NCBI GenBank assembly: GCA_903952205.1
Contig: CAJBEZ010000064.1
Location: 200,791-264,790, forward strand
DNA: 64,000 nucleotides
Direction: 5' to 3'
From: an uncultured Desulfomonile sp.
GTDB lineage: Bacteria > Desulfobacterota > Desulfomonilia > Desulfomonilales > Desulfomonilaceae
Shown: piece by piece, positions 1 through 8,961 of the stretch
Layout of the letters: each line of letters begins with the position of its first letter
Position numbering within the stretch: the first letter of the stretch is position 1
The notes under the pieces: model-generated
What the model was told of the DNA's origin: nothing
Seen by the model: only the letters and a program-made list of their open reading frames with translations
Database searches by the model: none
Program-made: the position numbers and the translations under genes

Positions 1-106
1 TGATTCCGCATCAATGTGGCTCCGGGCTGGTGGGTCTATTTTGGTCCTTTTCTATTTCTTGAGTAATTCCCTAAGTCAAATTATTCTCATAGCAGTTGAA
101 AGTTTA

Positions 107-151
107 CCCCACCTGCAATGTTACCGTTGGCATGTTGGTGGGGATTTTTTT
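107..151 (+). terminator. Rho-independent terminator (gene upstream of window)
   Basis: A 7-bp GC-rich stem, CCCCACC at 107-113 with GGTGGGG at 137-143, is followed by A and seven T. The loop is long (23 nt) and may fold further. It would end a plus-strand transcript coming from outside the window. Otherwise 1-259 shows no gene. Confidence 0.6.
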
Positions 152-259
152 GCTTGAATATTGATTCTATCATTTCATAACTGAAAGTAAGGGGACTGTG
201 ACCATCACAGAACGCCTATGACTCACAGGAATTTTGGAGAAACATGTTGCCTTTGCCAA

Positions 260-919
260 CTATTTGCTCTTCGGAAGCCCAACACTCTGGGCGGCCATTA
301 TCCTCTGGGTCGGCTTCAATTTGAGGGTTTGAGATAATTTCTCTTTGTCGATAGATACGCGGAATCCTGTGTTCAGTCCTTCGGATGCACAATACAGATA
401 AACGTTCTCAGCCACAAAGCCTGTATCCATTCCAGCGAGAATCAGCTTACCCCCTTCTTCACCCTCACTCATTTTCTCGAGATCCGCGACAAAGACGAGA
501 TGAACTGGTGCGTCCTTAAATGTAGCCTGTGTATAGGTCAGCGAGCGGATGTCTCCTGCCACAATCGGGACCAAGGCGTTTCCTTTCGGATCATAAAGAT
601 ACATTCCCATAGTAGTCGCTACATAGACTTCAATCTCTTGCCAATTCTTGGCCGACGGAGCGGTGCGTCTTCCTGAATCGGGACGATTTATCCCGCAGGC
701 TGACCAGAGGAGGCTTGAAAGAGTCTGTTCCGAAAGGTTATCAAGAGCGTATGTGCGCGTGGTTTTCCTGTCTTTGAGCGCCTGGGCCAAAGATTTACTT
801 TCGTTCAGTTTGGGCTCGGGTAGTTGAATTGACTTCATTTCCTGGCCAGAAGCCGGAAGAAGCATACCTGCGAAGAACACTAAAGATGCTATGATAGCAA
901 TGAGTTTCTCTTTTTTCAT
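260..919 (-). CDS. Exported SagB/nitroreductase-family protein
   Basis: 219 residues. Residues 1-25 look like a Sec signal peptide (MKKEK, a hydrophobic stretch, then ASGQ). The rest resembles the short SagB/ThcOx branch of the FMN-dependent nitroreductase fold: RKTTRTY near residue 52, a LLWSACGINRP segment near 71, APSAKN near 88 and a C-terminal AAQSVGLP. Members of this family bind flavin, and those in biosynthetic clusters oxidise peptide azolines. No peptide-modification partner lies nearby, so the substrate is unknown. The start has an AAGGA ribosome site just upstream on the minus strand. The export signal is a little unusual for a flavoenzyme, but exported SagB-like proteins are common in anaerobic bacteria. 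The family call is firm; the function is not. Confidence 0.8.
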   Translation of the reverse strand: MKKEKLIAIIASLVFFAGMLLPASGQEMKSIQLPEPKLNESKSLAQALKDRKTTRTYALDNLSEQTLSSLLWSACGINRPDSGRRTAPSAKNWQEIEVYVATTMGMYLYDPKGNALVPIVAGDIRSLTYTQATFKDAPVHLVFVADLEKMSEGEEGGKLILAGMDTGFVAENVYLYCASEGLNTGFRVSIDKEKLSQTLKLKPTQRIMAAQSVGLPKSK

Positions 920-1720
920 CTGGTTCCTTTTCTAATTTGGCATTGTTGGAATGTCATGGCTCGCTGAAAGCGAGGTCAAATCAAGCTAGGGTTTATCATC
1001 GTAAATAAACGCTGTCTTGCGCATAACGTTTTTGCTACGGCGCCTTTGAGAGACTTCCAAAGCATCAGAGCTATAGCGAACGTTCCTGACACCATAAAAA
1101 CTTCGCCTGCCGATGTGCCAAGATATCGAATCCCTTAAACAGCCAATGCTTCATATCTGGGAATTTGCAGATGGTATTGCATTGACCCGCCTGTAAAGGA
1201 GAGAGATCTAGGGACCTTTTTTGCAAAAAGCCCCTAAGATTTAAAAGTATCGCTATGAAATTATTTTTCCTGCTTCCTTAGAGCACTTTAAGGTCTTGCT
1301 CAGGACCGGAGAGGACAGCCGTCGCTACAATGAGCGATTCTGGGAACCATATATCTTTTCATTATTGTCTCCTTTCAGATTATTCAAATCATTGCCTACC
1401 TTATTACTAAAGTATGAACAGGGCAGGCTGTTTGTCAAGTCATAAAAACCACTTGAAAACTATTATGGTTGAAGTCGGGCGCTATTAATAAGAAAGGATC
1501 ATATATTAAATGAGAACGGACTGTATTTTCGTCTGGGACGGCGCCGGGTATCCGCCACGATTTGCTGAGCTAGAACAATGAAGAAACTAGTCAAGAATCC
1601 GGATTGAACAGTCCTCAGTAAGAATTGGCATTGGTTGCATACAATTTTGCAGAGTAACTGTTTTTCAATTGGTTGACGTCAACAGGTATTGTGTGTTGAT
1701 TGTAACCTGGGATGAAGTAA
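920..1720. other. Long intergenic stretch, possible decayed small gene
   Basis: About 800 bases without a convincing gene. On the minus strand around 960-1160 two short frames join, with a one-base shift, into a plausible small membrane-like peptide (MKHWLFKGF in one frame, then RYLGTSAGEVFMVSGTFAIA in the next). This could be a decayed gene. A perfect 12-bp palindrome, GTTGACGTCAAC, sits at 1672-1683 just before the acetyltransferase gene and could be an operator. Nothing else is recognised. Confidence 0.3.
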
Positions 1721-2326
1721 ATGCCGTTGAGAATGGGCGCCAGACACATGATCGACCCTCGTATCGAAACTTTGATTGCATCGTTTTATCACGACCCCCT
1801 GGCCCAATTTTTTTGGCCGAATGAGGAACTCCGAGTCAAACAGCTTTCCGCAGGATTGGAATTTCTCCTGAAATTGTCATCGATGATATTGAGTTCTGAG
1901 ACAGCGAACAGGAAGTGCGCCGGGGTGATTGGAGCGACTCGACCAGGAAGGTATCCACCTCCCTTTTTTCACTCGATGGTTGCGCTAATCAGATTGATAT
2001 TGAATTTGTTGTATCTTACGCCCCTGCGTGAAATGACAAAAATGACCAGCGTCTATAATCAGTTTGATAAGATACACCCCCAGCAACCTCATTGGTACAT
2101 CGCTCTCCTGGGAGTGCATCCGGATCAACAGGGCAAAGGACTTGGAGGGGAACTGTTAAGGCCGGTTCTTCAGCAGGCGGACAAAGAGAGCGTAATCGTC
2201 TACCTGGAGTGTTCCAATCCAAACAGCCTTGATTTTTATCGAAAATATGGATTTGAGGTGATAAAGGAAATCGTGCCGGTTCGCGGCTGCCCACCTATTT
2301 GGGGACTGGTGCGGAAACCAATGTGA
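1721..2326 (+). CDS. GNAT-family N-acetyltransferase
   Basis: 201 residues. The acetyl-CoA-binding core is visible in the C-terminal half: ALLGVHPDQQGKGLGGELL (V-x-P-x-x-Q-G-K-G-L-G, motif A) near residues 127-147, then LECSNPNSLDFYRKYGFEV (motif B, residues 161-180), which is typical of GNAT enzymes. The N-terminal half is less conserved and contains a hydrophobic helix near 83-98. Acceptor unknown. The ribosome site is weak, and an in-frame ATG at 1748 (MIDPR) is an equally possible start. It is a lone gene, with no operon partner. Confidence 0.8.
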   Translation: MPLRMGARHMIDPRIETLIASFYHDPLAQFFWPNEELRVKQLSAGLEFLLKLSSMILSSETANRKCAGVIGATRPGRYPPPFFHSMVALIRLILNLLYLTPLREMTKMTSVYNQFDKIHPQQPHWYIALLGVHPDQQGKGLGGELLRPVLQQADKESVIVYLECSNPNSLDFYRKYGFEVIKEIVPVRGCPPIWGLVRKPM

Positions 2327-2450
2327 GTCCAGCGAACCGTCTTGAACTAATAGTGACATTCTTACTGCGCTGAGAAGCGTCCTGGCGTCTTTCACTTAGG
2401 ACTCATTTTCACCATACAGCACAATAGCATATCAGCAGGAAATCCTGACA

Positions 2451-3545
2451 ATGGAGAAAACCATGAAAAGAAACATAACCATCTTAGCGCTTGCTTTAGT
2501 GATGGCCATAACTTCAATTCTAATCGCTCAGGGCCAACAGGAAGGTTCAGTTCAGCCGGTCAGTGAGAAAAATTCCAGGAAGGTTCCTGCTCGATTAATC
2601 CCAGTGCCCAATACCGTTAGTCCTGAATTGCAGGCAGTGATCGCTCGCCCTTTGAATTCCGCATTGGGTGTTGTTCCTAAGACCTCCGAGGAATGGCGGC
2701 TTGTTGTCGCAAAGGAATCAGAACAGGACACGCCTGTTTTGGCCCATTTACGGAAGCTATTTCCAGTCGATATCAAAACTGATATCAAAGGCGGGGTCAA
2801 AACCTACATCGTCACTCCGGAATCTATTCTTGAGGAAAACAGCAATAGGATTCTGATCCATCTACATGGTGGAGGTTATGTCTTCAATGGCGGAGAAAGC
2901 GGTTTGGGTGAAGCAATTCTCATGGCGTACCACGGAAAGATTAAAGTGATTTCAGTGGACTACCGGATGGCCCCGGATTTTCCTTTTCCCGCAGCTTTGG
3001 AAGACTCTGTAACTGTCTACAATGAAGTTCTCAAAACCTATAAACCAGGCAATATTGGCATCTTCGGCACGTCAGCGGGAGGCGGCTTGACCGCGGCTAC
3101 TATACTCAAGCTTCGAGAACTCAACGTCCCACTTCCCGGGGCGGCCGGACTCGGCACCCCGTGGGCGGACCTTACCAGGACTGGTGATACGCTATACACG
3201 AACGAGTATATTGACGATGTCCTGGTGACCTACGAGGGTCTATTGCAGGCATGCGCAGCACTGTATGCCGGTTCGCATGACATGAAAGACCCGCTCATCT
3301 CTCCGGTTTATGGGGATTTTACGAAAGGATTTCCTCCTGCGATTCTGACATCGGGCACGCGTGATATGCTTCTCAGTGATACCGTCAGGGTACACCGCAA
3401 GCTTCGCCAGGCTGGAGTAGAAGCCTGCTTACATGTATTCGAGGGCATGTCTCACGCACAATACATAATTGTATTTACTTCGCCTGAGTCCCGGGAAGTC
3501 TTTGAGGAGATAGCCCGTTTCTTCCAGAGCCATCTTGGCCAGTGA
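2451..3545 (+). CDS. Exported alpha/beta hydrolase (HSL/acetyl-esterase family)
   Basis: 364 residues. An N-terminal hydrophobic signal peptide (about residues 5-28) indicates export. The hormone-sensitive-lipase signature is present: oxyanion-hole HGGGYVF near residue 138, nucleophile elbow GTSAGGG near 207, and a C-terminal catalytic Asp (TSGTRDMLL) and His (GMSHAQY). These enzymes hydrolyse short-chain esters or related acyl compounds; the substrate cannot be told. Two starts are possible: ATG 2451 with AGGA ten bases upstream, or ATG 2463 with GGAG six bases upstream, which begins MKRN and gives a cleaner signal peptide. It stands alone after the acetyltransferase gene. Confidence 0.85.
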   Translation: MEKTMKRNITILALALVMAITSILIAQGQQEGSVQPVSEKNSRKVPARLIPVPNTVSPELQAVIARPLNSALGVVPKTSEEWRLVVAKESEQDTPVLAHLRKLFPVDIKTDIKGGVKTYIVTPESILEENSNRILIHLHGGGYVFNGGESGLGEAILMAYHGKIKVISVDYRMAPDFPFPAALEDSVTVYNEVLKTYKPGNIGIFGTSAGGGLTAATILKLRELNVPLPGAAGLGTPWADLTRTGDTLYTNEYIDDVLVTYEGLLQACAALYAGSHDMKDPLISPVYGDFTKGFPPAILTSGTRDMLLSDTVRVHRKLRQAGVEACLHVFEGMSHAQYIIVFTSPESREVFEEIARFFQSHLGQ

Positions 3546-3659
3546 TGATTTCAGTATGGCATGAGTCAATTAAAGAGGATTCCCGCCTTCGCAGGCATAA
3601 CAGCAGAAATAGCCTTACGCTTCAGAAAAAACCCCTAATTCACGTGAGGGCCTGATGTA

Positions 3660-4409
3660 ATGCCTGATTTGAAACAGTGGAAAATCAAGGTGAAGAAAGA
3701 TCAACATCAGATAGAAGTTGGAAATATAGTCGTTGATGTTGTTCGGAAGGATATCAAAAATCTACATCTTAGGGTTTATCACCCTACCGGCAGAGTTCGC
3801 ATAGCCGCTCCACTGAGAATAAATGATGAAACCATCAGATCTTTCATCGTTTCCAAAATAGGCTGGATAAAAAAACATCAATCAAAGATTGATGGTCAGG
3901 AACGTCAGCCCGTCAGGCAATTCGTATCTGGTGAAAGTCATCACTATCAAGGCCAAAGCTATTTAATCAACGTCATTTATCATGACGCCGGACCAAAAGT
4001 GGAAATACGTGGCCGAACCTATATTGACCTGTATGTGAAACCGGGTAGCAATCAATTACAACGTAAAAAAGTGATTACTGAATGGTATCGTTCTCAATTA
4101 AAAAAACAAATTCCTGGCCTGATAGAAAAATGGGAACACATCGTTGGAGTTGAGATTAATGATTGGTGTGTAAAAAAGATGAAAACCCGGTGGGGGACCT
4201 GCAACAGAAAAGCCAAACGTATTTGGATTAATCTTGAGTTAGCTAAGAAGCCATTACACTGCCTTGAATTCATTATAGTTCACGAACTGACTCATTTAAT
4301 TGAACGTCATCACAATGACCGGTTTAAGGGACTTATGGATGGATTTATGCCGCAGTGGCGTCTCTACAAAGAAGAGCTGAACAGAGTCATTGTTCAACAT
4401 AATGGCTGA
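3660..4409 (+). CDS. YgjP/DUF45-type zinc metallopeptidase
   Basis: 249 residues, no signal peptide. The C-terminal half holds the family zinc motif HELTHLIERHHNDRF (residues 203-217), i.e. HExxH with a downstream His, preceded by the conserved KKMKTRWGTCN segment near 170-180. The N-terminal part matches the DUF45/YgjP arrangement (VRKDIKNLHLRVYHPTGRVRIAAP). DUF45 proteins are often encoded with type I restriction systems, but no hsd gene is near. The cellular role is unknown. A strong hairpin terminator follows at 4554. Confidence 0.85.
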   Translation: MPDLKQWKIKVKKDQHQIEVGNIVVDVVRKDIKNLHLRVYHPTGRVRIAAPLRINDETIRSFIVSKIGWIKKHQSKIDGQERQPVRQFVSGESHHYQGQSYLINVIYHDAGPKVEIRGRTYIDLYVKPGSNQLQRKKVITEWYRSQLKKQIPGLIEKWEHIVGVEINDWCVKKMKTRWGTCNRKAKRIWINLELAKKPLHCLEFIIVHELTHLIERHHNDRFKGLMDGFMPQWRLYKEELNRVIVQHNG

Positions 4410-4553
4410 GATTAGGTTTTAACTTCGATTATTTAAGTCTTATATAGATGAAATGTTATAAATATCTTTATACTAAAAATTTAATAGATATTGACAACAT
4501 ACTAATAATATGTTTTTTACACGCTAAGAAACTAAACCCCAAATCCTTTAGTC

Positions 4554-4584
4554 GGCCCGTAAATTTACGGGCCAATATTTTTTT
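4554..4584 (+). terminator. Rho-independent terminator after metallopeptidase
   Basis: A perfect 20-base palindrome (GGCCCGTA-AATT-TACGGGCC, 4554-4573) is followed by a T-rich run at 4578-4584. It lies 145 bases after the metallopeptidase stop. The rest of 4410-4875 is AT-rich intergenic DNA in which I see no gene. Confidence 0.85.
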
Positions 4585-4875
4585 CTGGCATTAGATGTTT
4601 GCTCGATACGGTCGTTTTACCGTGGAGAAACAATCATAAGAATTAAAAGGATATTAGAGACTTTTCTATCGCAAAATTTGCCAGGGCGCTCACGACGTTT
4701 TCCGGCCGGGGGATGAGATTTTGCCTCCGTCCCCGCAGACGATATCACTGGGGAACCGGCGATCCAAGTACGTGAACCGGAAGATGAATTTTATATCTTT
4801 GTCATAGTTTTCATAAAATGTTATTTGAATATGATGAACCCATAATTAGTCTTGCCGGAATCTCTCAATTCCAAA

Positions 4876-5832
4876 ATGGAGCATGAAGTGAAAACCATTA
4901 TTATAACCGGAGGCGCTGGTTTTATAGGTAGCCATCTGACAAAAAACCTTTTGGAAAAGGGGCATTATGTTCTCTGTATCGACAACATGTTTACCGGAAG
5001 CAAAAAGAATATTGCCCCATTCACCAACAACCCTCAGTTTGAGTTTATTCGTCATGATGTAGTTCTTCCGATACTACTCGAAGCCGAAGAAATATATCAT
5101 CTGGCCTGCCCTGCGTCACCGGTTCATTATCAGAACAATCCCATAAAGACGCTCAAAACATCGGTAATCGGCACCTTCAACATGTTGGGGTTGGCAAAAA
5201 GAACTCGAGCCAGATTTTTGTTGGCTTCAACTTCAGAAGTCTATGGAGACCCCGAAATCCATCCCCAGACTGAGGATTATCAGGGAAATGTCAATCCAGT
5301 GGGGCCTCGAGCCTGTTATGATGAAGGAAAAAGAGCGGCGGAGACCTTAACAGTAGGCTACAGGGAGTATAATGGAGTGAGTGTTGGCATAGCGCGAATT
5401 TTCAATACCTATGGTCCCAAAATGTTGCCTAACGACGGTAGGGTTGTAAGTAACTTTATATGTCAGGCGTTAAAAAATGAAGATATTACAATCTACGGGG
5501 ATGGGTCCCAAACGAGATCATTCTGTTTCATAACAGACATGGTAGACGGCTTGACAAAATTGATGGACAGTGGTCAACCAGGACCGATCAATTTAGGTAA
5601 TCCACATGAAGTCACAATAAAAGAACTAGCTGAAAAAATATTGACTTTGATCAAGGGATCAACATCAAAAATCATTTACAAAGCTTTGCCGAAAGATGAT
5701 CCTACTCGAAGACGGCCGGACATATCGCTGGCGAAAAAGTTTCTCCAATGGGAACCAAAAACCCCTTTAGAGGATGGACTAGAAACCACCATAGCATTCT
5801 TCGAAGAAGAACTGGGAATTAGAAATGGTTGA
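4876..5832 (+). CDS. NAD-dependent sugar epimerase, UDP-glucuronate decarboxylase-like
   Basis: Extended short-chain dehydrogenase with the NAD-binding [10 protein letters not shown] at the N-terminus, the [14 protein letters not shown] segment typical of UDP-glucuronate decarboxylase (UXS), the STSEVYGDP active-site Ser/Thr and the YDEGKRAAE (YxxxK) pair. The usual reaction is UDP-glucuronate to UDP-xylose, feeding surface polysaccharide. The start is uncertain: ATG 4876 is given, but GTG 4888 (VKTIIITGG) has GGAG six bases upstream and matches the usual family start; TTG 4852 is less likely. The stop overlaps the next gene by eight bases, so the two are probably co-translated. Confidence 0.88.
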   Translation: MEHEVKTIIITGGAGFIGSHLTKNLLEKGHYVLCIDNMFTGSKKNIAPFTNNPQFEFIRHDVVLPILLEAEEIYHLACPASPVHYQNNPIKTLKTSVIGTFNMLGLAKRTRARFLLASTSEVYGDPEIHPQTEDYQGNVNPVGPRACYDEGKRAAETLTVGYREYNGVSVGIARIFNTYGPKMLPNDGRVVSNFICQALKNEDITIYGDGSQTRSFCFITDMVDGLTKLMDSGQPGPINLGNPHEVTIKELAEKILTLIKGSTSKIIYKALPKDDPTRRRPDISLAKKFLQWEPKTPLEDGLETTIAFFEEELGIRNG

Positions 5833-6847
5833 TAGCAAACGCATTAAATCAAACTCCAAGCGCAATATTCTAATAATTCTAGGAGGTGTCCTCGGCCTTT
5901 TTTTTCTCTGGCTGGCTTTCCGTGACATTTCACTCAAAGATTTGACTGACGGTGTCAAACAGATGAAAGTCGGATATCTTATTCCTTGTTTATTTCTGGT
6001 AATGGCATGCCAGTTCGTAAGGGCTATGAGATTTGGGGTCATCATAAGCCCATTTTGTCCCTTGAGGCCCAAGCCTCTATGGGACTTACTCAATATCTGG
6101 GCGGCCGCCAACATGATAATGCCCGCCAGGCTCGGCGAACTGGTACGACCGTACCTGCTTCAGCAAAAAGGCGCCTCTTTTTCAACTGTATTTGGAGCGG
6201 TGATGGTAGAGAGGTTTTTTGACCTTTCCGGCTTGTTACTGTTACTAGGAGTCGTACTCCTTAAAACCCCGGCGACTCTCGAAAAATTTGCGTTCCTGGG
6301 AGAAATTCTCCTAATATGCCTGGTTTTGGGCTATGCCCTCGTCCTGACAATTTTGATCAAGAAGGAAAAATCCCTTTCGTTTCTGCGTAAAATCCTCTCA
6401 ATGTTACCTGACAAAATGGGTCATTTTCTTGAAAAGATCTTTGAGAAACTCATAGATGGCTTTGGAATCATGAGGAGCCCTAAACAGGCCATTGTTATAT
6501 TTCTGTATTCAGTAGCGTTATGGTTTTTGTTTTCTGCAACAACTTATTTGTTTTTACTTTCTTTTTCCATAAACGCTCCGTTTCTGGTCGCAGTTACTAT
6601 ACAGGTCTTCATCGCCCTGGGAGTGGCTCTACCATCAGCGCCGGGTTTTATAGGGACATTTCATGCGGCCGGCCGTTACGCTCTTGCCCTCTTTGGTGTA
6701 GGCGCTTTAGTGGCTGTATCGTTTGCGACGGTTTATCATCTATTTAGTTTGATAGTATGTCTGGCGCTGGGAACAATATCTTATTTGTCGAGTGAATTTC
6801 GACTGGACAAAAAAGCCTTTGAAGGTCAGGAGAGTAGTTCTTTTTAA
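5825..6847 (+). CDS. Lysylphosphatidylglycerol synthase-type flippase membrane protein (UPF0104)
   Basis: 340 residues, almost entirely membrane helices (about eight, beginning at [18 protein letters not shown]). Typical family segments are visible: [25 protein letters not shown] and [13 protein letters not shown]. It has the membrane domain of the LPG-synthase/AglD family without the aminoacyl-transferase domain, and such proteins are thought to move or modify lipids. It overlaps the epimerase gene by eight bases, which suggests a role with a nucleotide-sugar product in envelope building. Exact substrate unknown. Confidence 0.85.
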   Translation: MVDSKRIKSNSKRNILIILGGVLGLFFLWLAFRDISLKDLTDGVKQMKVGYLIPCLFLVMACQFVRAMRFGVIISPFCPLRPKPLWDLLNIWAAANMIMPARLGELVRPYLLQQKGASFSTVFGAVMVERFFDLSGLLLLLGVVLLKTPATLEKFAFLGEILLICLVLGYALVLTILIKKEKSLSFLRKILSMLPDKMGHFLEKIFEKLIDGFGIMRSPKQAIVIFLYSVALWFLFSATTYLFLLSFSINAPFLVAVTIQVFIALGVALPSAPGFIGTFHAAGRYALALFGVGALVAVSFATVYHLFSLIVCLALGTISYLSSEFRLDKKAFEGQESSSF

Positions 6848-6860
6848 TGAGGAGCTAATT

Positions 6861-8204
6861 TTGCGGGATTGGGTTGAACTGGACAAGAGATACATTTGGC
6901 ATCCGTTTACCCAGATGAAGGATTGGTTTCAAAGCGACAATCTTATCATTGAACGTGCCGAAGGCGTGTACCTTTTCGACACCACCGGCGCCAGATACAT
7001 CGACGGTGTTTCCTCTCTGTGGGTCAATATACATGGCCATCAGAAAAGTGAAATTGACAGGGCAATAATAAATCAGATTGGACGGGTGGCTCATTCTACA
7101 CTCCTTGGTTTGGGCAATACACCCTCTATTTCCCTTGCTGAGAAACTTGTTGAAATAAGCCCGGACGGTCTGAAAAGGGTATTTTACTCTGATTCAGGAT
7201 CCACAGCGGTAGAAGTGGCCTTAAAGATAGCGTTTCAATATTGGAAAAATAAGGGGCGCAAAGACAAAAAACTCTTCGTTGGTCTTGACCAGGCATACCA
7301 CGGTGATACCATTGGGTCGGTCAGTCTTGGCGGCATAGATATTTTTCACAGTATATTCAGTCAACTTTTGTTTCCCACACTGGTTATTCCATCTCCTTTC
7401 CCGTATCGCAATCCGAATACAGAGCCTGATGATCTTCGAGACCGATGCCTCGAATTTTTTGAACAAATGGCTGCAGAGAGATCTGATGAAATAGCGGCGT
7501 TAATAGTGGAACCCAGTGTTCAGGGAGCCGCCGGAATAATTGTTCACCCTGCCGGTTTTCTCAAAGGACTCGAAACAATCTGCAGGAAATACAATATCCT
7601 GCTCATTTGTGATGAGGTGGCTACTGGTTTTGGAAGAACTGGAGCAATGTTCGCATGCGAACGAGAATCAGTACATCCGGATATACTATGCCTTGCAAAG
7701 GGCCTCACAGGAGGATACCTGCCTCTTGCCGCGACACTAACCACAGATGAAATCTTTGAAGCTTTTTTAGCGCCGTATACCGATTACAAGACCTTTTTCC
7801 ATGGTCACAGTTACACGGGAAACCCTTTGGCATGCGCAGCCGCTGAAGCCTGCCTCGACATTTTTGTTAACGAACGTGTATTAGAGAAGCTTCAACCTAA
7901 AATAGCATTTTTAACCGACATTTTAACCGAAGTATTTCAGAATGCGCCTAACGTCGGAGACATACGGCAATGTGGTTTCATGGTGGGAATAGAATTGACC
8001 AGAGATAAGGCTCTTCGAAAACCTTTCCCTGTTGAATTACGAATGGGGGCTCAAGTAACCCGGAACATCCAAAAATATGGAGTTATTCTTAGACCTCTTG
8101 GCGATGTTATAGTCATTATGCCACCACTGGCAATTGAAAATTGTGAAATAGAAACAATAATTAGGTCTCTTGAAAAATCTATCAAGGAAACATGTGAAAC
8201 TTAA
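6861..8204 (+). CDS. bioA: Adenosylmethionine-8-amino-7-oxononanoate aminotransferase
   Basis: 447 residues, class III PLP aminotransferase. The N-terminal IWHPFTQMKDW is the BioA hallmark. Other marks are YSDSGSTAVEVALKIA, DEVATGFGRTG, and the PLP lysine in CLAKGLTGGYLPLAAT. The enzyme makes 7,8-diaminononanoate in biotin synthesis. I chose TTG 6861 because GAGGAG at 6849-6854 sits six bases upstream and the protein then begins just before the conserved block; a GTG at 6792 would add a 23-residue extension inside the previous gene. Three bases separate it from bioD. bioB and bioF are not in the window. Confidence 0.95.
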   Translation: MRDWVELDKRYIWHPFTQMKDWFQSDNLIIERAEGVYLFDTTGARYIDGVSSLWVNIHGHQKSEIDRAIINQIGRVAHSTLLGLGNTPSISLAEKLVEISPDGLKRVFYSDSGSTAVEVALKIAFQYWKNKGRKDKKLFVGLDQAYHGDTIGSVSLGGIDIFHSIFSQLLFPTLVIPSPFPYRNPNTEPDDLRDRCLEFFEQMAAERSDEIAALIVEPSVQGAAGIIVHPAGFLKGLETICRKYNILLICDEVATGFGRTGAMFACERESVHPDILCLAKGLTGGYLPLAATLTTDEIFEAFLAPYTDYKTFFHGHSYTGNPLACAAAEACLDIFVNERVLEKLQPKIAFLTDILTEVFQNAPNVGDIRQCGFMVGIELTRDKALRKPFPVELRMGAQVTRNIQKYGVILRPLGDVIVIMPPLAIENCEIETIIRSLEKSIKETCET

Positions 8205-8207
8205 ATC

Positions 8208-8942
8208 ATGAAAGGAATCTTTATAACTGGAACGGATACGGGCGTTGGTAAGAGTTTGTTTACCGCGGGGTTGACCAGTTTATTAAGGAAAAACGGACTG
8301 AATTGCGTGGCTATAAAGCCGGTAGAGACAGGCTGTAAAATGAAACAAGGAGAGTTAGTTCCCGAGGATGGAATATTTTTAAGAAACGCCTCAGGGAAAA
8401 TTCTTGATTTGGATGATACAACTCCGTTCAGGTTTTCTATGCCTGCGGCGCCTTACAGGGCAGCGGCAATGCAAGACAGCAGATTAAGACTTTCCGACAT
8501 TGTGGAACACGTTAGAGCTATCCAGAATAATCATGATCTCGTTATAGTTGAAGGCGCCGGTGGATTGCTTGTGCCGATAGAAGAGAAAAGAACTATGGTT
8601 GATCTAATCATAGAACTGGGTTTTCCAGTATTCCTGGTGGCGCGAACGAGCCTTGGAACCATTAACCATACTCTCTTGAGTCTTGAAGCCCTTGAAGGAA
8701 GAAACATAGAAGCGCTGGGCGTCATTCTGTCAAAGCTTCGAGTGGAAGAAGGCCCGGAAGAAGTTTATATCGCAGCCGACATAAAGAAAATGGTGAAAGA
8801 GACTCCGGTCTTTGAATTGCCTTTCATTCCTGAAAGCGAGAAAAATAATCCCAATAAGATTTCTGAATTGATACAGAAAATGTTAGGACGTGTTCTTCTG
8901 GAAAAAATAGCCCGTTCGAATCTCTTTAAAAACGGCAATTAA
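8208..8942 (+). CDS. bioD: Dethiobiotin synthetase
   Basis: 244 residues. P-loop GTDTGVGKS at residues 7-15, the AIKPVETGC substrate segment near 35-43, and VEGAGGLLVPI near 115-125 are BioD signatures. It carboxylates diaminononanoate using ATP and CO2, the step after BioA. Same operon as bioA, with a three-base gap. Its stop lies 19 bases from the convergent ftsK stop. Confidence 0.95.
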   Translation: MKGIFITGTDTGVGKSLFTAGLTSLLRKNGLNCVAIKPVETGCKMKQGELVPEDGIFLRNASGKILDLDDTTPFRFSMPAAPYRAAAMQDSRLRLSDIVEHVRAIQNNHDLVIVEGAGGLLVPIEEKRTMVDLIIELGFPVFLVARTSLGTINHTLLSLEALEGRNIEALGVILSKLRVEEGPEEVYIAADIKKMVKETPVFELPFIPESEKNNPNKISELIQKMLGRVLLEKIARSNLFKNGN

Positions 8943-8961
8943 AATTCAAACCCTCTGCCAA

